From NCBI RefSeq assembly GCF_016862115.1, contig NZ_BOMI01000065.1:1-64000 (forward strand): a stretch of DNA of 64,000 nt, in the 5' to 3' direction. Within the stretch, counting starts at the first letter, position 1. Each line of letters opens with the position of its first letter. The DNA is from Paractinoplanes deccanensis. GTDB lineage: Bacteria > Actinomycetota > Actinomycetes > Mycobacteriales > Micromonosporaceae. The notes under the pieces were generated by a model, which worked only from the letters and a program-made list of their open reading frames with translations, was not told the DNA's origin and ran no database searches. Positions 23,806 to 32,308 of the stretch are shown here, one piece after another. The position numbers were made by a program, and so were the translations under genes.

Positions 23806-25317
23806 TCACGGGGTGAGCGCGTGGTGGAAGACGTTGCGCGGGTCCCACCGCCGTTTGACCTCGCGCAGCCGCGGCGCGTTGCCGCCGAAGTAGAGGGTGG
23901 GCCACGGTAGGCCCGATCGGTTCCAGCGCGGATCGGCGAGGTCGGTGTCCGGATAGCCGATGTAGGCGCCGTCGCCGACCGGCACACCCCCGGTGTCGGC
24001 GTACATGTCGCGGTAGAACTCGCGGATCCACTGCAGGTGGTGGGCGTCGTCCGCGGGCTCGGCCCACGCCGCCAGGTAGAAGAGCTTGAGGATGGCGTCG
24101 CGATGCGCCGTGGCAGTGGCCTCCGGCGCCACCGCGTTGACCCGGCCGCCGTAGGAGTTGAGGCTCAGCGCGCCGCCGAGGATGTCGCGGTCGTTCGTCA
24201 GATGGCGGTACGCGGTGGCGATCTGCCGGTCGGTGAGCGGCCGGCGCAGGTATCCCGACTTCACCTTGAGCCGCCACCCGGACGTGTCGTCGGGGCCCTC
24301 GAGCGCGGCCGCGAGCCAGGGCTGCCGCTGCTGGGTGCGCGTGGTGGGGCCGCCCACGCCGTCGCCCAGCGCGGCGACGTGCTCGTCGAGCACCCGCTCG
24401 GCGTCGCCGCCGAAGGCCTGCCCGATCATGGTGATCGCGCCCTGGCCGCGGCGGAACAGCAGCAACTCGGTGTAGAGGCCGGGATGTCGGTCGCCGTGCC
24501 GCTCGAACCAGCGGCCGTGGTTGCCGACGAGCCGCGCGAAGGCCGGCTCGTCCAGCCCTGGCCACGCCCACTCCAGCGTGAACGACAGCACGTCGGCGGG
24601 TGGCCGCGGCAGGTCCCGGAACCAGTACCGGGTCACCACGCCGAACGATCCTCCCCCGCCGCCGGTGTGCGCCCACCACAGATCGCGATGGGGATCCGCC
24701 GGCTCGCGAGTGGCGACCACGGCGCGGGCCTTGCCGGCGCGGTCGACGACCACCACCTCCACCGCGTACAGATGATCGACCGCCAGGCCGTCACGCCGGC
24801 ACAGCGGGCCGTATCCACCCGCGGCGACGTGGCCGCCGACGCCCACCTCGGGACACCACCCCGCGGGGATCGTCACGCCCCAGTGCAGGAAGAGCCGCCG
24901 GTACGCCTCGCCGAGGGTCGCGCCGGCCTCCACCACGAACGCCCGGCGCGCCGGATCGTAGGCGACATCGGTCATGGCACTCAGGTCGATGACCACCCGC
25001 ACGGCCGGATCGTCGACGAAGTCCTCGAAGCAGTGCCCGCCGCTGCGCACCGCGACCCGCCGGCCGGCACGCACCGCGTCGCCGACGGCACGCACCACGT
25101 CGTCCGTCGAGCCGGCGAGGCGGAAGTGGCCGGGCGAGCCGGTGAACCGCTCGTTGTAACCGCGACCCGCCAGGAACGCGTATCGCGGATCGCCGGGCCC
25201 GATGGCGCTCACGGTTGCCGGGGCCGCCGTCGCGCTCGTTGCCATCGGTGGCACCGCCAGCGCACCCGCCGTCACGGCGGCGCCGCGGAGAACTTTTCGC
25301 CGACTGTAAATGCCCAT
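23806..25317 (-). CDS. Tat-exported berberine-bridge-type FAD oxidoreductase
   Basis: A 503-residue flavoprotein of the vanillyl-alcohol-oxidase superfamily. The N-terminus has a twin-arginine signal (SRRKVLRGAAV, residues 5-15). The FAD domain shows both covalent attachment residues: His95 in RSGGHCFEDF and Cys155 in AGWCPEVGVGGH, the bicovalent pattern of berberine bridge enzymes and sugar oxidases such as hexose or chito-oligosaccharide oxidase. The C-terminal BBE motif YFGGNAPRLREVKRRWDP is intact. It should oxidise an alcohol, sugar or alkaloid-like compound outside the cell and produce hydrogen peroxide. Substrate unknown. Confidence 0.9.
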   Translation of the reverse strand: MGIYSRRKVLRGAAVTAGALAVPPMATSATAAPATVSAIGPGDPRYAFLAGRGYNERFTGSPGHFRLAGSTDDVVRAVGDAVRAGRRVAVRSGGHCFEDFVDDPAVRVVIDLSAMTDVAYDPARRAFVVEAGATLGEAYRRLFLHWGVTIPAGWCPEVGVGGHVAAGGYGPLCRRDGLAVDHLYAVEVVVVDRAGKARAVVATREPADPHRDLWWAHTGGGGGSFGVVTRYWFRDLPRPPADVLSFTLEWAWPGLDEPAFARLVGNHGRWFERHGDRHPGLYTELLLFRRGQGAITMIGQAFGGDAERVLDEHVAALGDGVGGPTTRTQQRQPWLAAALEGPDDTSGWRLKVKSGYLRRPLTDRQIATAYRHLTNDRDILGGALSLNSYGGRVNAVAPEATATAHRDAILKLFYLAAWAEPADDAHHLQWIREFYRDMYADTGGVPVGDGAYIGYPDTDLADPRWNRSGLPWPTLYFGGNAPRLREVKRRWDPRNVFHHALTP

Positions 25318-25380
25318 CGTCGCCCTCCCCCATGTGGTGTGTCCGACCCTAGGGAGTTGGCGCTGGGCGGCACCATATGG

Positions 25381-25672
25381 CTAGGCATACCTCGGCGGTG
25401 GACTTTCCCCCACCCATGCCGGACGGAGGGCCGGGCGGGCCGGCACGAGCAGGCCGACCGTCGACAGGGCGGCTCCGGCGGTCACGAGCAGGGCCGTCGG
25501 GGTGGCCGTGTCCGCACCGCCGAGCCCGGCGATCGGGGCGACGAGGCCGACGCCCGCGACCACGTTGAGGACGCGGACCAGCTGGGCGCCGGTCCCGCGG
25601 TCGACGATCACCGCCCGGCCGATCACCATGGCCCAGCCACCCGCGAAGCCCTGCGCGAACCGGGCCGGCCAT
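25381..25672 (-). pseudogene. remnant of an MFS drug transporter (Bcr/CflA-like)
   Basis: The minus-strand translation RFAQGFAGGWAMVIGRAVI followed by VDRGTG is the conserved helix 4-5 region of Bcr/CflA-type efflux pumps. It then runs through one helix-like stretch (LVRVLNVVAGVGLVAPIAG) and jumps to a final-helix-like tail (TALLVTAGAALSTVGLLVP). Two stop codons precede the piece and about 300 residues expected for the family are missing. So this is a deleted, non-functional transporter gene. There is no intact partner nearby. Confidence 0.6.
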
Positions 25673-25770
25673 CATCACGGCGATCGACGGGGTCAGACCC
25701 GCGCGAGAGAGTCAGCGCGAGTACACCCCGGCGGCGGATGAGCCGGGCCGGCTCACCCGCCGCCGGAGGG

Positions 25771-26070
25771 TCAGCGCTGGAAGCGGGCCGGCACCCACCT
25801 GCGGGTCGCCTTGGCGCGGGCCGCGCGCCGGCGCAGGAGCAGCACCGCGATCACGCCGCCGGCGAGGGCCAGGGCGCCCGCGGTCGGCGCCGGCTTGCGG
25901 CGGACGGCGCCGCCGGCCTGGCGCACCTTGGCGGGAGCCGCGGTGAGGACCTGGCGCAGGCGGGGCCGGGTCGTCTCCGGCGTGATCGACGTGTCCGCGC
26001 CGGACGAACCGGCGTCGACGAGATCGGTGTCGGCGAGGTCGGCACTGGTGCGGGGAAGGTCGGTGCTCAT
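25771..26070 (-). CDS. small single-helix membrane protein (99 aa)
   Basis: ATG at 26070 with GGAG upstream (gaggagtgcc on the minus strand). Residues 1-70 are polar, with T/S/D-rich and basic parts; GALALAGGVIAVLLL at about 70-84 is one membrane helix, followed by a very basic tail RRRAARAKATRRW. The layout resembles DUF3618-type envelope proteins, though the sequence match is not clear enough to name. Its frame extends far upstream as an open frame that is not coding. Likely a cytoplasmic-membrane protein of unknown role. Confidence 0.6.
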   Translation of the reverse strand: MSTDLPRTSADLADTDLVDAGSSGADTSITPETTRPRLRQVLTAAPAKVRQAGGAVRRKPAPTAGALALAGGVIAVLLLRRRAARAKATRRWVPARFQR

Positions 26071-26246
26071 GGCACTCCTCGGTCTCGAGCCGGCCGCGGC
26101 CCGGGGAGGAACCGCGGCTGTTCGGGCGATTCGTGCCCCGCTTCCGCGATCGGCTAACCCATCGGCGCGTTCATTCATCCTCACGCGGCGTGACTCCCGG
26201 GCCGCGCGAGGCCCGCGAGGCGCCACGCCGGGCGAGCGAAGGAGCG

Positions 26247-26876
26247 TCAGGAGTAGTACGGCTGCGGCCTCGCCGGATCGGCCGGGACGACGTCGAGGCG
26301 CCGGTCCGCGATCAGGTCCGCGACGGCCGCGGCCGTGGCCCCGATGCCGGCCCAGTGCGGGTCGACGTCGGCGGCGACGCACCAGGCGTGATCGGCCGGC
26401 CAGGTGAGCGAGGGCGGCGGCATCTCGCCACGCGGCTGGCCCGGCCACAGGTCGGCCGCGCCGTAGTCGCCGTAGTCCGACAGCGGGCCGCGAAAGAGAT
26501 AGAACGGTCGTTCTGGCAAACGCACCCGCGGCCCGTCGAGCACAGCCGGCGGAAAAGCGGGCGCGATCCCGGGCGGCGAGCCGTGCAGGTCGGAGGCCCA
26601 CCCCTCCCAGAGCCCGAAGTAGCAGTCGCCGGGCGTGGCCGTGTGCCGCGCCAGGATCTCCAGCGCCACCCCGACCTGCCGCGCGTCGGACAGGTCGTCG
26701 TCGGGCCGGTCGTAATCGGCCTCGGCCATGCCCGCATGCGGCGGGTCGGGGATGAATCGCAGCCGCGCGTACGCCTCGAACCCGCCGGGGCCGAAGGTGA
26801 CCAGCTCGGGCCAGTCCCGGTCGCTCGCGACGATCCAGTCGGCGGCGCTCACGTCGGGGCAGTAACTCAGCGTCAC
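26247..26876 (-). CDS. conserved hypothetical protein, 209 aa
   Basis: A soluble, acidic, tryptophan- and proline-rich protein with no signal peptide. Notable pieces are WIVASDRDWPELVTFGPGGF near the start, GDCYFGLWEGWASDLHG mid-way and HAWCVAADVDPHWAGIGA near the C-terminus; these look like a conserved actinobacterial family without a named function. The ATG at 26876 is 18 bases after the stop of the VIT1-type gene, so the two are probably co-transcribed. No catalytic motif is recognised. Confidence 0.7.
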   Translation of the reverse strand: MTLSYCPDVSAADWIVASDRDWPELVTFGPGGFEAYARLRFIPDPPHAGMAEADYDRPDDDLSDARQVGVALEILARHTATPGDCYFGLWEGWASDLHGSPPGIAPAFPPAVLDGPRVRLPERPFYLFRGPLSDYGDYGAADLWPGQPRGEMPPPSLTWPADHAWCVAADVDPHWAGIGATAAAVADLIADRRLDVVPADPARPQPYYS

Positions 26877-26894
26877 ACCGCCATTGTGCCCGTT

Positions 26895-27602
26895 TCAGCC
26901 GACCGCGGTGCCGACAAGCGCACCGATGCCGTATGTCACGACCATCGCCAGCGCGCCGCCGAGCACGAGCCGCAGCATCGCCCGGCCGGGGCGGGCGCCG
27001 CCGAGCCGGGCGCTCAGATAGCCGGTGAGCGCGAGCGCGGCCACCACCACCGCGAACGCCACCGGCACCCGCGCGGCAGGCGGCGGGATCAGGATCGCCG
27101 CCAGTGGCAGCAGCGAGCCCGCCGTGAACGCGACCGCGGAGGCCCCGGCCGCCTGCCACGGGTTGGTCAGCTCGTCCGGGTCGAGGTGCAGCTCGGCGTC
27201 GGCGTGCGCGGCGAAGGCGTCCTTCTCGGTCAGCTCGACGGCCACCTGCCGGGCGGTCGCGGCGCTGAGCCCCTTGGCCTCGTAGAGGGCGGCCAGCTCG
27301 TCGAGCTCCTGCTCGGGGAAGTCGGCCAGCTCGCCGCGCTCCTTGTCGAGCAGCGCGCGCTCGGAGTCGCGCTGGCTGCTCACCGAGACGTATTCGCCCA
27401 GCGCCATCGAGACCGCGCCGGCGGCCAGGCCCGCCATCCCCGCCGTGAGGATCGGGCCGGTCGCCGTGGTCGCGCCCGCCACGCCGACGACCAGGCCGGC
27501 CGTCGACACGATGCCGTCGTTCGCGCCCAGCACGCCGGCGCGCAGCCGGTTGAGCCGGCCAGACAGGGCGGCGTCGTGCGGCTCCCCCGCGTGTGTGCTC
27601 AC
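26895..27602 (-). CDS. VIT1/CCC1-family iron/manganese transporter
   Basis: A 235-residue membrane protein. The N-terminal LRAGVLGANDGIVSTAGLVVG is the diagnostic first helix of the VIT1/CCC1 family, followed by AGAVSMALGEYVSVSSQRD (helix 2 and metal-gating region), a glutamate-rich cytosolic metal-binding loop (about 83-140) and three C-terminal helices. Relatives carry Fe2+ or Mn2+ out of the cytosol. It is followed by the 209-residue hypothetical gene and lies downstream of the DUF305 gene with 33 bases between them. Confidence 0.9.
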   Translation of the reverse strand: MSTHAGEPHDAALSGRLNRLRAGVLGANDGIVSTAGLVVGVAGATTATGPILTAGMAGLAAGAVSMALGEYVSVSSQRDSERALLDKERGELADFPEQELDELAALYEAKGLSAATARQVAVELTEKDAFAAHADAELHLDPDELTNPWQAAGASAVAFTAGSLLPLAAILIPPPAARVPVAFAVVVAALALTGYLSARLGGARPGRAMLRLVLGGALAMVVTYGIGALVGTAVG

Positions 27603-27635
27603 CCGACCGATCTTGCCGGGCCGGCGGCCGTACGT

Positions 27636-28301
27636 CTAAAGGTCCTGCATGCGCCGGATCTCGCTGCCCTGTTCGACGGCCATCTCGCCGGCGGTCTCGC
27701 GGAGGCGCTCGTCCTCGCCGCTCTTGAGCACCTCGCCGGCCATCCGCATCGCGCCGCGGTGGTGGTCGGTCATCATCGCGATGAAGCGCCGATCGAACTC
27801 GGGCCCCTTCGCCGCGGCGAGCGCCTGCATGTCCGCGCCGGACTGCATGCCGGGCATCGTGCTGTGATCGTGCGACGGGTCGCTGTCGGGCAGCTTGCGC
27901 TGGCTGAGCCAGGTGCGCAGCCAGCCGATCTCGGGCTCCTGCACCGCCTGCATGCGCCGGGCCAGGGCGAGGAGCTGGCTGTTCTGGCCGCGGCCGGGCA
28001 CGAGCGCGGCCATCTCGACCGCCTGGCCGTGGTGCACGATCATCATCTGGACGAAGGCGACGTCCGCCGCGTTGTACGTCGAGCCGTCCGGCGCCCGCAC
28101 CTGGCGCGAATCGGTCACAGTGGACGACTCGCCGGGCAGCCCCGGCACCACGACCCGCACCGGCGGCGCGGCGCTCTCGTCGGCGCGGGGCGCGGCGGCC
28201 GACCCGCCCGGGCCCGACCGGGCCGCGACCACGGCGCTCACCACCACCGCGACCAGCACGAGCAGCGCCAGCAGCATCGACACCCGTGAACGGCTCATCA
28301 C
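27636..28301 (-). CDS. exported DUF305 protein
   Basis: A 221-residue protein with an N-terminal membrane anchor or signal (LLALLVLVAVVVSAVVAA) and a DUF305 domain from about residue 75. The domain has two metal-binding-like helix pairs, MMIVHHGQAVEMA and MMTDHHRGAMRMA, separated by a His/Met-rich loop (DHSTMPGMQ). DUF305 has a ferritin-like helical bundle and is often linked to copper or other metal stress. The gene is divergent from the LVIVD-repeat gene and upstream of a VIT1-type metal transporter, which fits a metal-handling group (inference). Confidence 0.88.
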   Translation of the reverse strand: MMSRSRVSMLLALLVLVAVVVSAVVAARSGPGGSAAAPRADESAAPPVRVVVPGLPGESSTVTDSRQVRAPDGSTYNAADVAFVQMMIVHHGQAVEMAALVPGRGQNSQLLALARRMQAVQEPEIGWLRTWLSQRKLPDSDPSHDHSTMPGMQSGADMQALAAAKGPEFDRRFIAMMTDHHRGAMRMAGEVLKSGEDERLRETAGEMAVEQGSEIRRMQDL

Positions 28302-28425
28302 AACCCTTCATCGATTCGAAAAGATGTTCCCGAGGCGCGCCCCGGCAATTACTGTAGCGACAGAGTTGAATACGGTCCGTGGGACACCATCCTGCCCTGC
28401 CGGGCCGTCATCCGGAAGGAGCTCC

Positions 28426-29847
28426 ATGACGCACCCACGAGGGCGCAGGCTCAGGCGCCTGGCCGCGATCGGCGCGGTGGCGATCGCGGCTGCTCTGCTC
28501 ACGGCACCCGTGAGCGGCGCCGCGCAGGCCGCAGAGGGCAACACCATCCCGGGCGTCGACGAGATCGTCAGCAGCCCGAACCTGAAGCAGGTCGCGCACC
28601 GTGACAAGATCGGCCCGTTCGCCAACTCGACCAACTCCGACTGGGCTTTCCAGGGCAAATACGCGTTCAGCGGCAACTACAACGGTTTCACCGTCTACGA
28701 CATCAGCAACCCCAAGGCGCCGTACGAGGCGACCCAGGTGGTCTGCCCCGGCTCGCAGAACGACGTCTCGGTCAGCGGCAACCTGCTGTTCCTCGGCACG
28801 GACTCGCAGCGCACCGACGACTCCTGCACCAGCTCCGGCTCCACCACGGAGAAGCCGGGCGCCCGCTGGGAGGGCATCAAGATCTTCGACATCCGCGACC
28901 CGCTCAACCCGCAGTACCTCAAGTCGGTCAAGACCGACTGCGGCTCGCACACCCAGACGCTGGTGCCGGGCAAGCGCGGCGACCCGAACGTCTACCTCTA
29001 CATCTCGTCGTACAACCTGTCGACGGTGGACCTGCCCAACTGCGCCCTGCCGCACGACAAGATCTCCATCATCCAGGTGCCCAAGCGCAACCCGCAGGCC
29101 GCCAAGGTCGTCGCCACGCCGGTCGTCTTCCCGGACGGCGGCTACGGGGGTGACGGCGAGGAGAAGAGCGCCACGACGGGCTGTCACGACATCACCGTCT
29201 ACGCCGAGAAGGACATCGCGGCCGGCGCCTGCATGGGTGACGGCGTGCTGTTCGACATCTCGAAGCGCACCGCGCCCAAGGTGATCACCACGGTCCGCGA
29301 CACGGTGAACTTCTCGTTCTGGCACTCGGCCACGTTCAACAACGCCGGCACCAAGGTCGTCTTCACCGACGAGCTCGGCGGCGGCGGCCTCGCCACCTGC
29401 AACGAGCGCTTCGGCCCCAAGCTCGGCGCGGACGCGGTCTACGACATCGTCGGCAAGCGCAAGCTGGTGTTCCGCAGCTACTTCAAGATCCCCCGCACCA
29501 ACGCCGACACCGAGAACTGCGTGGCCCACAACGGCTCGCTGATCCCGGTCCCGGGTCGCGACATCATGGTCCAGGCGTGGTACCAGGGCGGCATCTCCGT
29601 CTGGGACTTCACCGACTCGCGCCGGCCCAAGGAGATCGCGTACTGGGAGCGCGGCCCGATCTCGCTGACCGAGGAGATCGGCGGCGGTTCGTGGTCCGCG
29701 TACTGGTACAACGGCTACATCTACTCGAACGACATCGCGAAGGGCATCGACGTCCTCGACCTGCGGGACCCGAGGACCAACATCGCCAAGCTGTTCCGCA
29801 CCGACGAGTTCAACGCGCAGACCCAGGACAACTACTTCCGCTGGTGA
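28426..29847 (+). CDS. secreted LVIVD-repeat beta-propeller protein
   Basis: A 473-residue exported protein. A basic N-terminus and signal helix (AAIGAVAIAAALLTAPVSG) precede a propeller built of LVIVD-type repeats, each with a Y/F-A-F-S-G or V-x-D-I blade pattern such as GFTVYDISNPKAPYEAT, GIKIFDIRDPLNPQYLK and GISVWDFTDSRRPKEIAYW. Several cysteines suggest disulfides. The ATG at 28426 follows GGAAGGAGC. The open frame upstream is non-coding. It is divergent from DUF305; this pair recurs in actinobacteria. A strong hairpin follows the stop. Ligand or catalytic role is unknown. Confidence 0.87.
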   Translation: MTHPRGRRLRRLAAIGAVAIAAALLTAPVSGAAQAAEGNTIPGVDEIVSSPNLKQVAHRDKIGPFANSTNSDWAFQGKYAFSGNYNGFTVYDISNPKAPYEATQVVCPGSQNDVSVSGNLLFLGTDSQRTDDSCTSSGSTTEKPGARWEGIKIFDIRDPLNPQYLKSVKTDCGSHTQTLVPGKRGDPNVYLYISSYNLSTVDLPNCALPHDKISIIQVPKRNPQAAKVVATPVVFPDGGYGGDGEEKSATTGCHDITVYAEKDIAAGACMGDGVLFDISKRTAPKVITTVRDTVNFSFWHSATFNNAGTKVVFTDELGGGGLATCNERFGPKLGADAVYDIVGKRKLVFRSYFKIPRTNADTENCVAHNGSLIPVPGRDIMVQAWYQGGISVWDFTDSRRPKEIAYWERGPISLTEEIGGGSWSAYWYNGYIYSNDIAKGIDVLDLRDPRTNIAKLFRTDEFNAQTQDNYFRW

Positions 29848-29856
29848 CACACTCCC

Positions 29857-29887
29857 GGCCGGGTCCCGCCTCGTGCGGGGCCCGGCC
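29857..29887 (+). terminator. strong hairpin terminator after the LVIVD gene
   Basis: A 13-base-pair stem (29857-29869 with 29875-29887) containing one G-U pair around a CTCGT loop, starting ten bases after the LVIVD stop codon and followed by TCCTT. It is a probable transcription terminator; actinobacterial terminators often lack long T-runs. It separates this gene from the type VII-related operon. Confidence 0.75.
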
Positions 29888-29956
29888 TCCTTGTGCGCAG
29901 GCAGCGCCCGGTGGCCGTGGTGCCTTAGACTCGTCGGCCGAACCGGGGGGACGACA

Positions 29957-30352
29957 TTGCCGCTAGATCCTGAGGACGCTGTCGAGGGCTGGGCGCAGCG
30001 CATCGAGCAGCAGACGAGCTTGACGACCGAGCTGAGTGAGCGCCTGCAGCGGGTGACCGGCTTCGCCGAGTCGCCGGGCGGTGACGCGACGGTGACGGTC
30101 GACCATTCGGGTGGGCTGGCCGACCTGCGGCTCAGCGACCGCGCGATGCGCCTGCCCGCGGCCGAGCTCGCGGGGGTCATCATGGCCACGAGCCGGCAGG
30201 CCCAGGCGGTGCTGGCCCGGCGGGTGGCCGAGCTGGTCGGCGGCATGTACGGGTCCGACTCGGCGACCGCCACGTTCATCGGCGGCACCTACGCGGCCCA
30301 GTTCCCGGAGCCGGCCGACGACGACCAGGACGAGGAGCGTGACCGGCGATGA
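29957..30352 (+). CDS. YbaB/EbfC-family protein at the head of a type VII-style operon
   Basis: A 131-residue protein of the YbaB/EbfC nucleoid-associated fold: a coiled N-terminal helix (AQRIEQQTSLTTELSERLQR), a three-strand centre (DATVTVDHSGGLADLRLSD) and a C-terminal helix. Such variants often open type VII secretion-associated operons in actinobacteria. The likely start is TTG at 29957 with GGGGGG six bases upstream. Its TGA overlaps the ATG of the next gene (ATGA), so translation is coupled. Confidence 0.75.
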   Translation: MPLDPEDAVEGWAQRIEQQTSLTTELSERLQRVTGFAESPGGDATVTVDHSGGLADLRLSDRAMRLPAAELAGVIMATSRQAQAVLARRVAELVGGMYGSDSATATFIGGTYAAQFPEPADDDQDEERDRR

Positions 30353-30663
30353 CGCAGCCCGACATCAAGCTCGACGCGGCGGCCCTGCGCGCCCACGCGC
30401 GCATGGTGGACGAGGCCGGTGCCATGGTGGGCGAGGCCGCCGCCGGCGCGGCCCATCTCGACCTGCACGACGAGGTGTACGGCGAATGGCCGGGCAGACT
30501 CTTCGTGCCCCTGATCAACCCGGCCCAGGACTGGGCGCTGAGCGAGATCCGCGGCGGCGCCGACGCGACCACCCACCTGGCCGAGCTGCTGCGGGCGGTG
30601 GCCGACGACGCGGACACCACCGACCAGGCCGCGGCCGAGCGCTTCCGCAGCGGCGGCAAGTGA
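30349..30663 (+). CDS. EspC/WXG100-like type VII secretion target
   Basis: A 104-residue helical-hairpin protein. Helix 1 is LDAAALRAHARMVDEAGAMV, the turn region has EVYGEWPG with the tryptophan-glycine spacing of the WXG100/EspC group, and helix 2 ends AAERFRSGGK. Relatives are small substrates or chaperone-like partners of ESX systems. Start overlaps the YbaB stop, and its own TGA shares a base with the next ATG. No ESX core component (EccC ATPase, EccB/D) is in the window, so this is a satellite operon. Confidence 0.7.
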   Translation: MTQPDIKLDAAALRAHARMVDEAGAMVGEAAAGAAHLDLHDEVYGEWPGRLFVPLINPAQDWALSEIRGGADATTHLAELLRAVADDADTTDQAAAERFRSGGK

Positions 30664-31661
30664 TGGGTGGCGAGACCGCCTCCCGGGCGAGCGTGATCGC
30701 GGCGGAGAGCGAGACCAAGGGCTACGAGGGCGCCGGCATCGTCGAGTCGGCGTCCGGTGTGGTCGACGGTATCGCCCACGGCGACTGGCTGGGCGCCGGC
30801 GGCAACGCGGTGGCCACCGGCCTGTCGCTGATCGGCGCGGTGATGGATCCGCTCCAGGCCGTCTTCGCGGCCGGCGTGGGGTGGCTGATGGAGCACGTCA
30901 GCTTCCTGCGGGAGCCGCTCGACAAGCTGATGGGCGACCCCAAGGCGATCGAGGGGCACGCCAAGAGCTGGTACAACATCGAGCAGCGCCTGTACGACGC
31001 CGTCGACTTCTTCGTCGATCAGGTCAACGAGAGCACGGCGGCGTGGGCGGCCCAGTCGGCCGAGGCATATCGCCGGCTCGCCCGCGAGCACGCCGAGTCG
31101 GTCCAGGCGCTCGGCAAGATCGCGGACGGCATGAGCAAGGCGACGACGATCGTCGGCGCGATGGTCGGCGTCATCCGCAACACGCTGCGCGACATCATCG
31201 CCGAGGTGGTCGGCGCGTGCATCTCCAAGGCGATCCAGGCGGCCACCGTGGTGCTCATCCCCAAGGTCGCGGCCGAGGTGGCGATCCTGGTCAGCGAGGC
31301 CAGCGCCAAGATCCTCAACGTCCTCAAGCGGCTGTTCACCGCGATCAAGGAGATGGGCGTCCTGACCCGGCAGATGTCCGGCATCGTCGAGCAGATCGGC
31401 CAGGCCAACCGCAACGTGCTGCGGCTGGAGGCCTTCCGGCTCGAGGCGGCGGGCACCTCCAGCCCCGGCTGGCCGGGCTTCCGGAGCGCGTACGATCTGC
31501 TCGGCCAGGGTCACGTGTCGGTCTACGGACCGGTGGACAAGGTGGTCGTCGAGACCGCCCGCAGCGCGAGCCAGACCAACACGTCCCAGAACACGGGGGC
31601 CACGGGGAGCACCATGACCGGGGAGAACCCGGCTCCGGGCCCCATCGATCTCCCGCTCTGA
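30663..31661 (+). CDS. large helical type VII-associated protein (332 aa)
   Basis: Starts with an ATG sharing a base with the preceding stop. It has a glycine/alanine-rich N-terminal region (GNAVATGLSLIGAVMDPLQA) with a possible membrane-active helix, a long central helical hairpin (about 105-165, starting VDFFVDQVNESTAAWAAQSA), a hydrophobic segment with IVGAMVGVIRNTLRDIIAEV, and a disordered T/S/N/P-rich C-terminus. Size and layout resemble PPE-like or LXG-type substrates that pair with EspC-like proteins. No toxin domain is recognised. Role as a secreted partner is inference. Confidence 0.65.
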   Translation: MGGETASRASVIAAESETKGYEGAGIVESASGVVDGIAHGDWLGAGGNAVATGLSLIGAVMDPLQAVFAAGVGWLMEHVSFLREPLDKLMGDPKAIEGHAKSWYNIEQRLYDAVDFFVDQVNESTAAWAAQSAEAYRRLAREHAESVQALGKIADGMSKATTIVGAMVGVIRNTLRDIIAEVVGACISKAIQAATVVLIPKVAAEVAILVSEASAKILNVLKRLFTAIKEMGVLTRQMSGIVEQIGQANRNVLRLEAFRLEAAGTSSPGWPGFRSAYDLLGQGHVSVYGPVDKVVVETARSASQTNTSQNTGATGSTMTGENPAPGPIDLPL

Positions 31662-31674
31662 CAGGAGCACCCAC

Positions 31675-32250
31675 ATGCAACCGCCGGACGACCGGATCGC
31701 CAAGCGCCTCGAGGAGATCCGCGCGCGGGAGGCCGCGGCGGACGCGGAGCCGGCGCCGGCCGACGACCTCGGCAGCGCGGTCGTCGACCGCCGCAAGGGA
31801 GGCGCGCTCCGCTCGACGGTGTTCGTGATCGTGCTGATCGTCGCGGCCGCCGGGCTGTTCGGCCTGGCCGTGACGCTCACCCGGCTCGCCGGCGACGACT
31901 TCGGCGACGCCGAGCGCTACGGCCGGGCCGACGTGACGTCGTGCGTGCGGCACGGCCCGATCACGAACAAGGGCTTCGGCTACTGGGAGAGCTGCGCCGC
32001 GACGATCACCTGGGACGGCGGCGACACCGACCGGGCCACCGTCGACGCGGTCTTCACGTCCGGCGACATCGGCTCCCCGGTGCGCGTCGGCGACCTCGGC
32101 ACGTACCGGACCACCCGCGAGCTCGTCCGCGAGGACGCCGCGTACCGGCCGTGGCTGGCCTGGATCGGCTACGCCGTCGGCTTCCTCGCCTTCGTGCCCA
32201 CCCTGGTCCTGGTCCTGACCGTGCGGGAGGCCCTGCGCCGGAAGCGCTAG
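31675..32250 (+). CDS. two-helix membrane protein of the type VII-style operon (DUF6346-like)
   Basis: A 191-residue protein with a charged N-terminal cytosolic part, a first membrane helix (STVFVIVLIVAAAGLFGLAV, about 47-66), an extracytoplasmic domain with two cysteines (TSCVRHG and WESCAATITWDGG), and a final helix near residue 160-180. It resembles DUF6346 proteins of Micromonosporaceae; that name is tentative. It lies 13 bases after the previous gene behind an AGGAG site and is likely the envelope member of this operon. Confidence 0.7.
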   Translation: MQPPDDRIAKRLEEIRAREAAADAEPAPADDLGSAVVDRRKGGALRSTVFVIVLIVAAAGLFGLAVTLTRLAGDDFGDAERYGRADVTSCVRHGPITNKGFGYWESCAATITWDGGDTDRATVDAVFTSGDIGSPVRVGDLGTYRTTRELVREDAAYRPWLAWIGYAVGFLAFVPTLVLVLTVREALRRKR

Positions 32251-32308
32251 CCGATCCGCTGTGCGGTATCCCTGGACCACGAGACGGACCGGGCGCTAGG
32301 GTCACGCC

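Noticed and set aside
26133..28289. 718-codon plus-strand open frame across three minus-strand genes
   Set aside because: It spans several unrelated, well-supported genes and their intergenic gaps; arginine/histidine-rich shadow.
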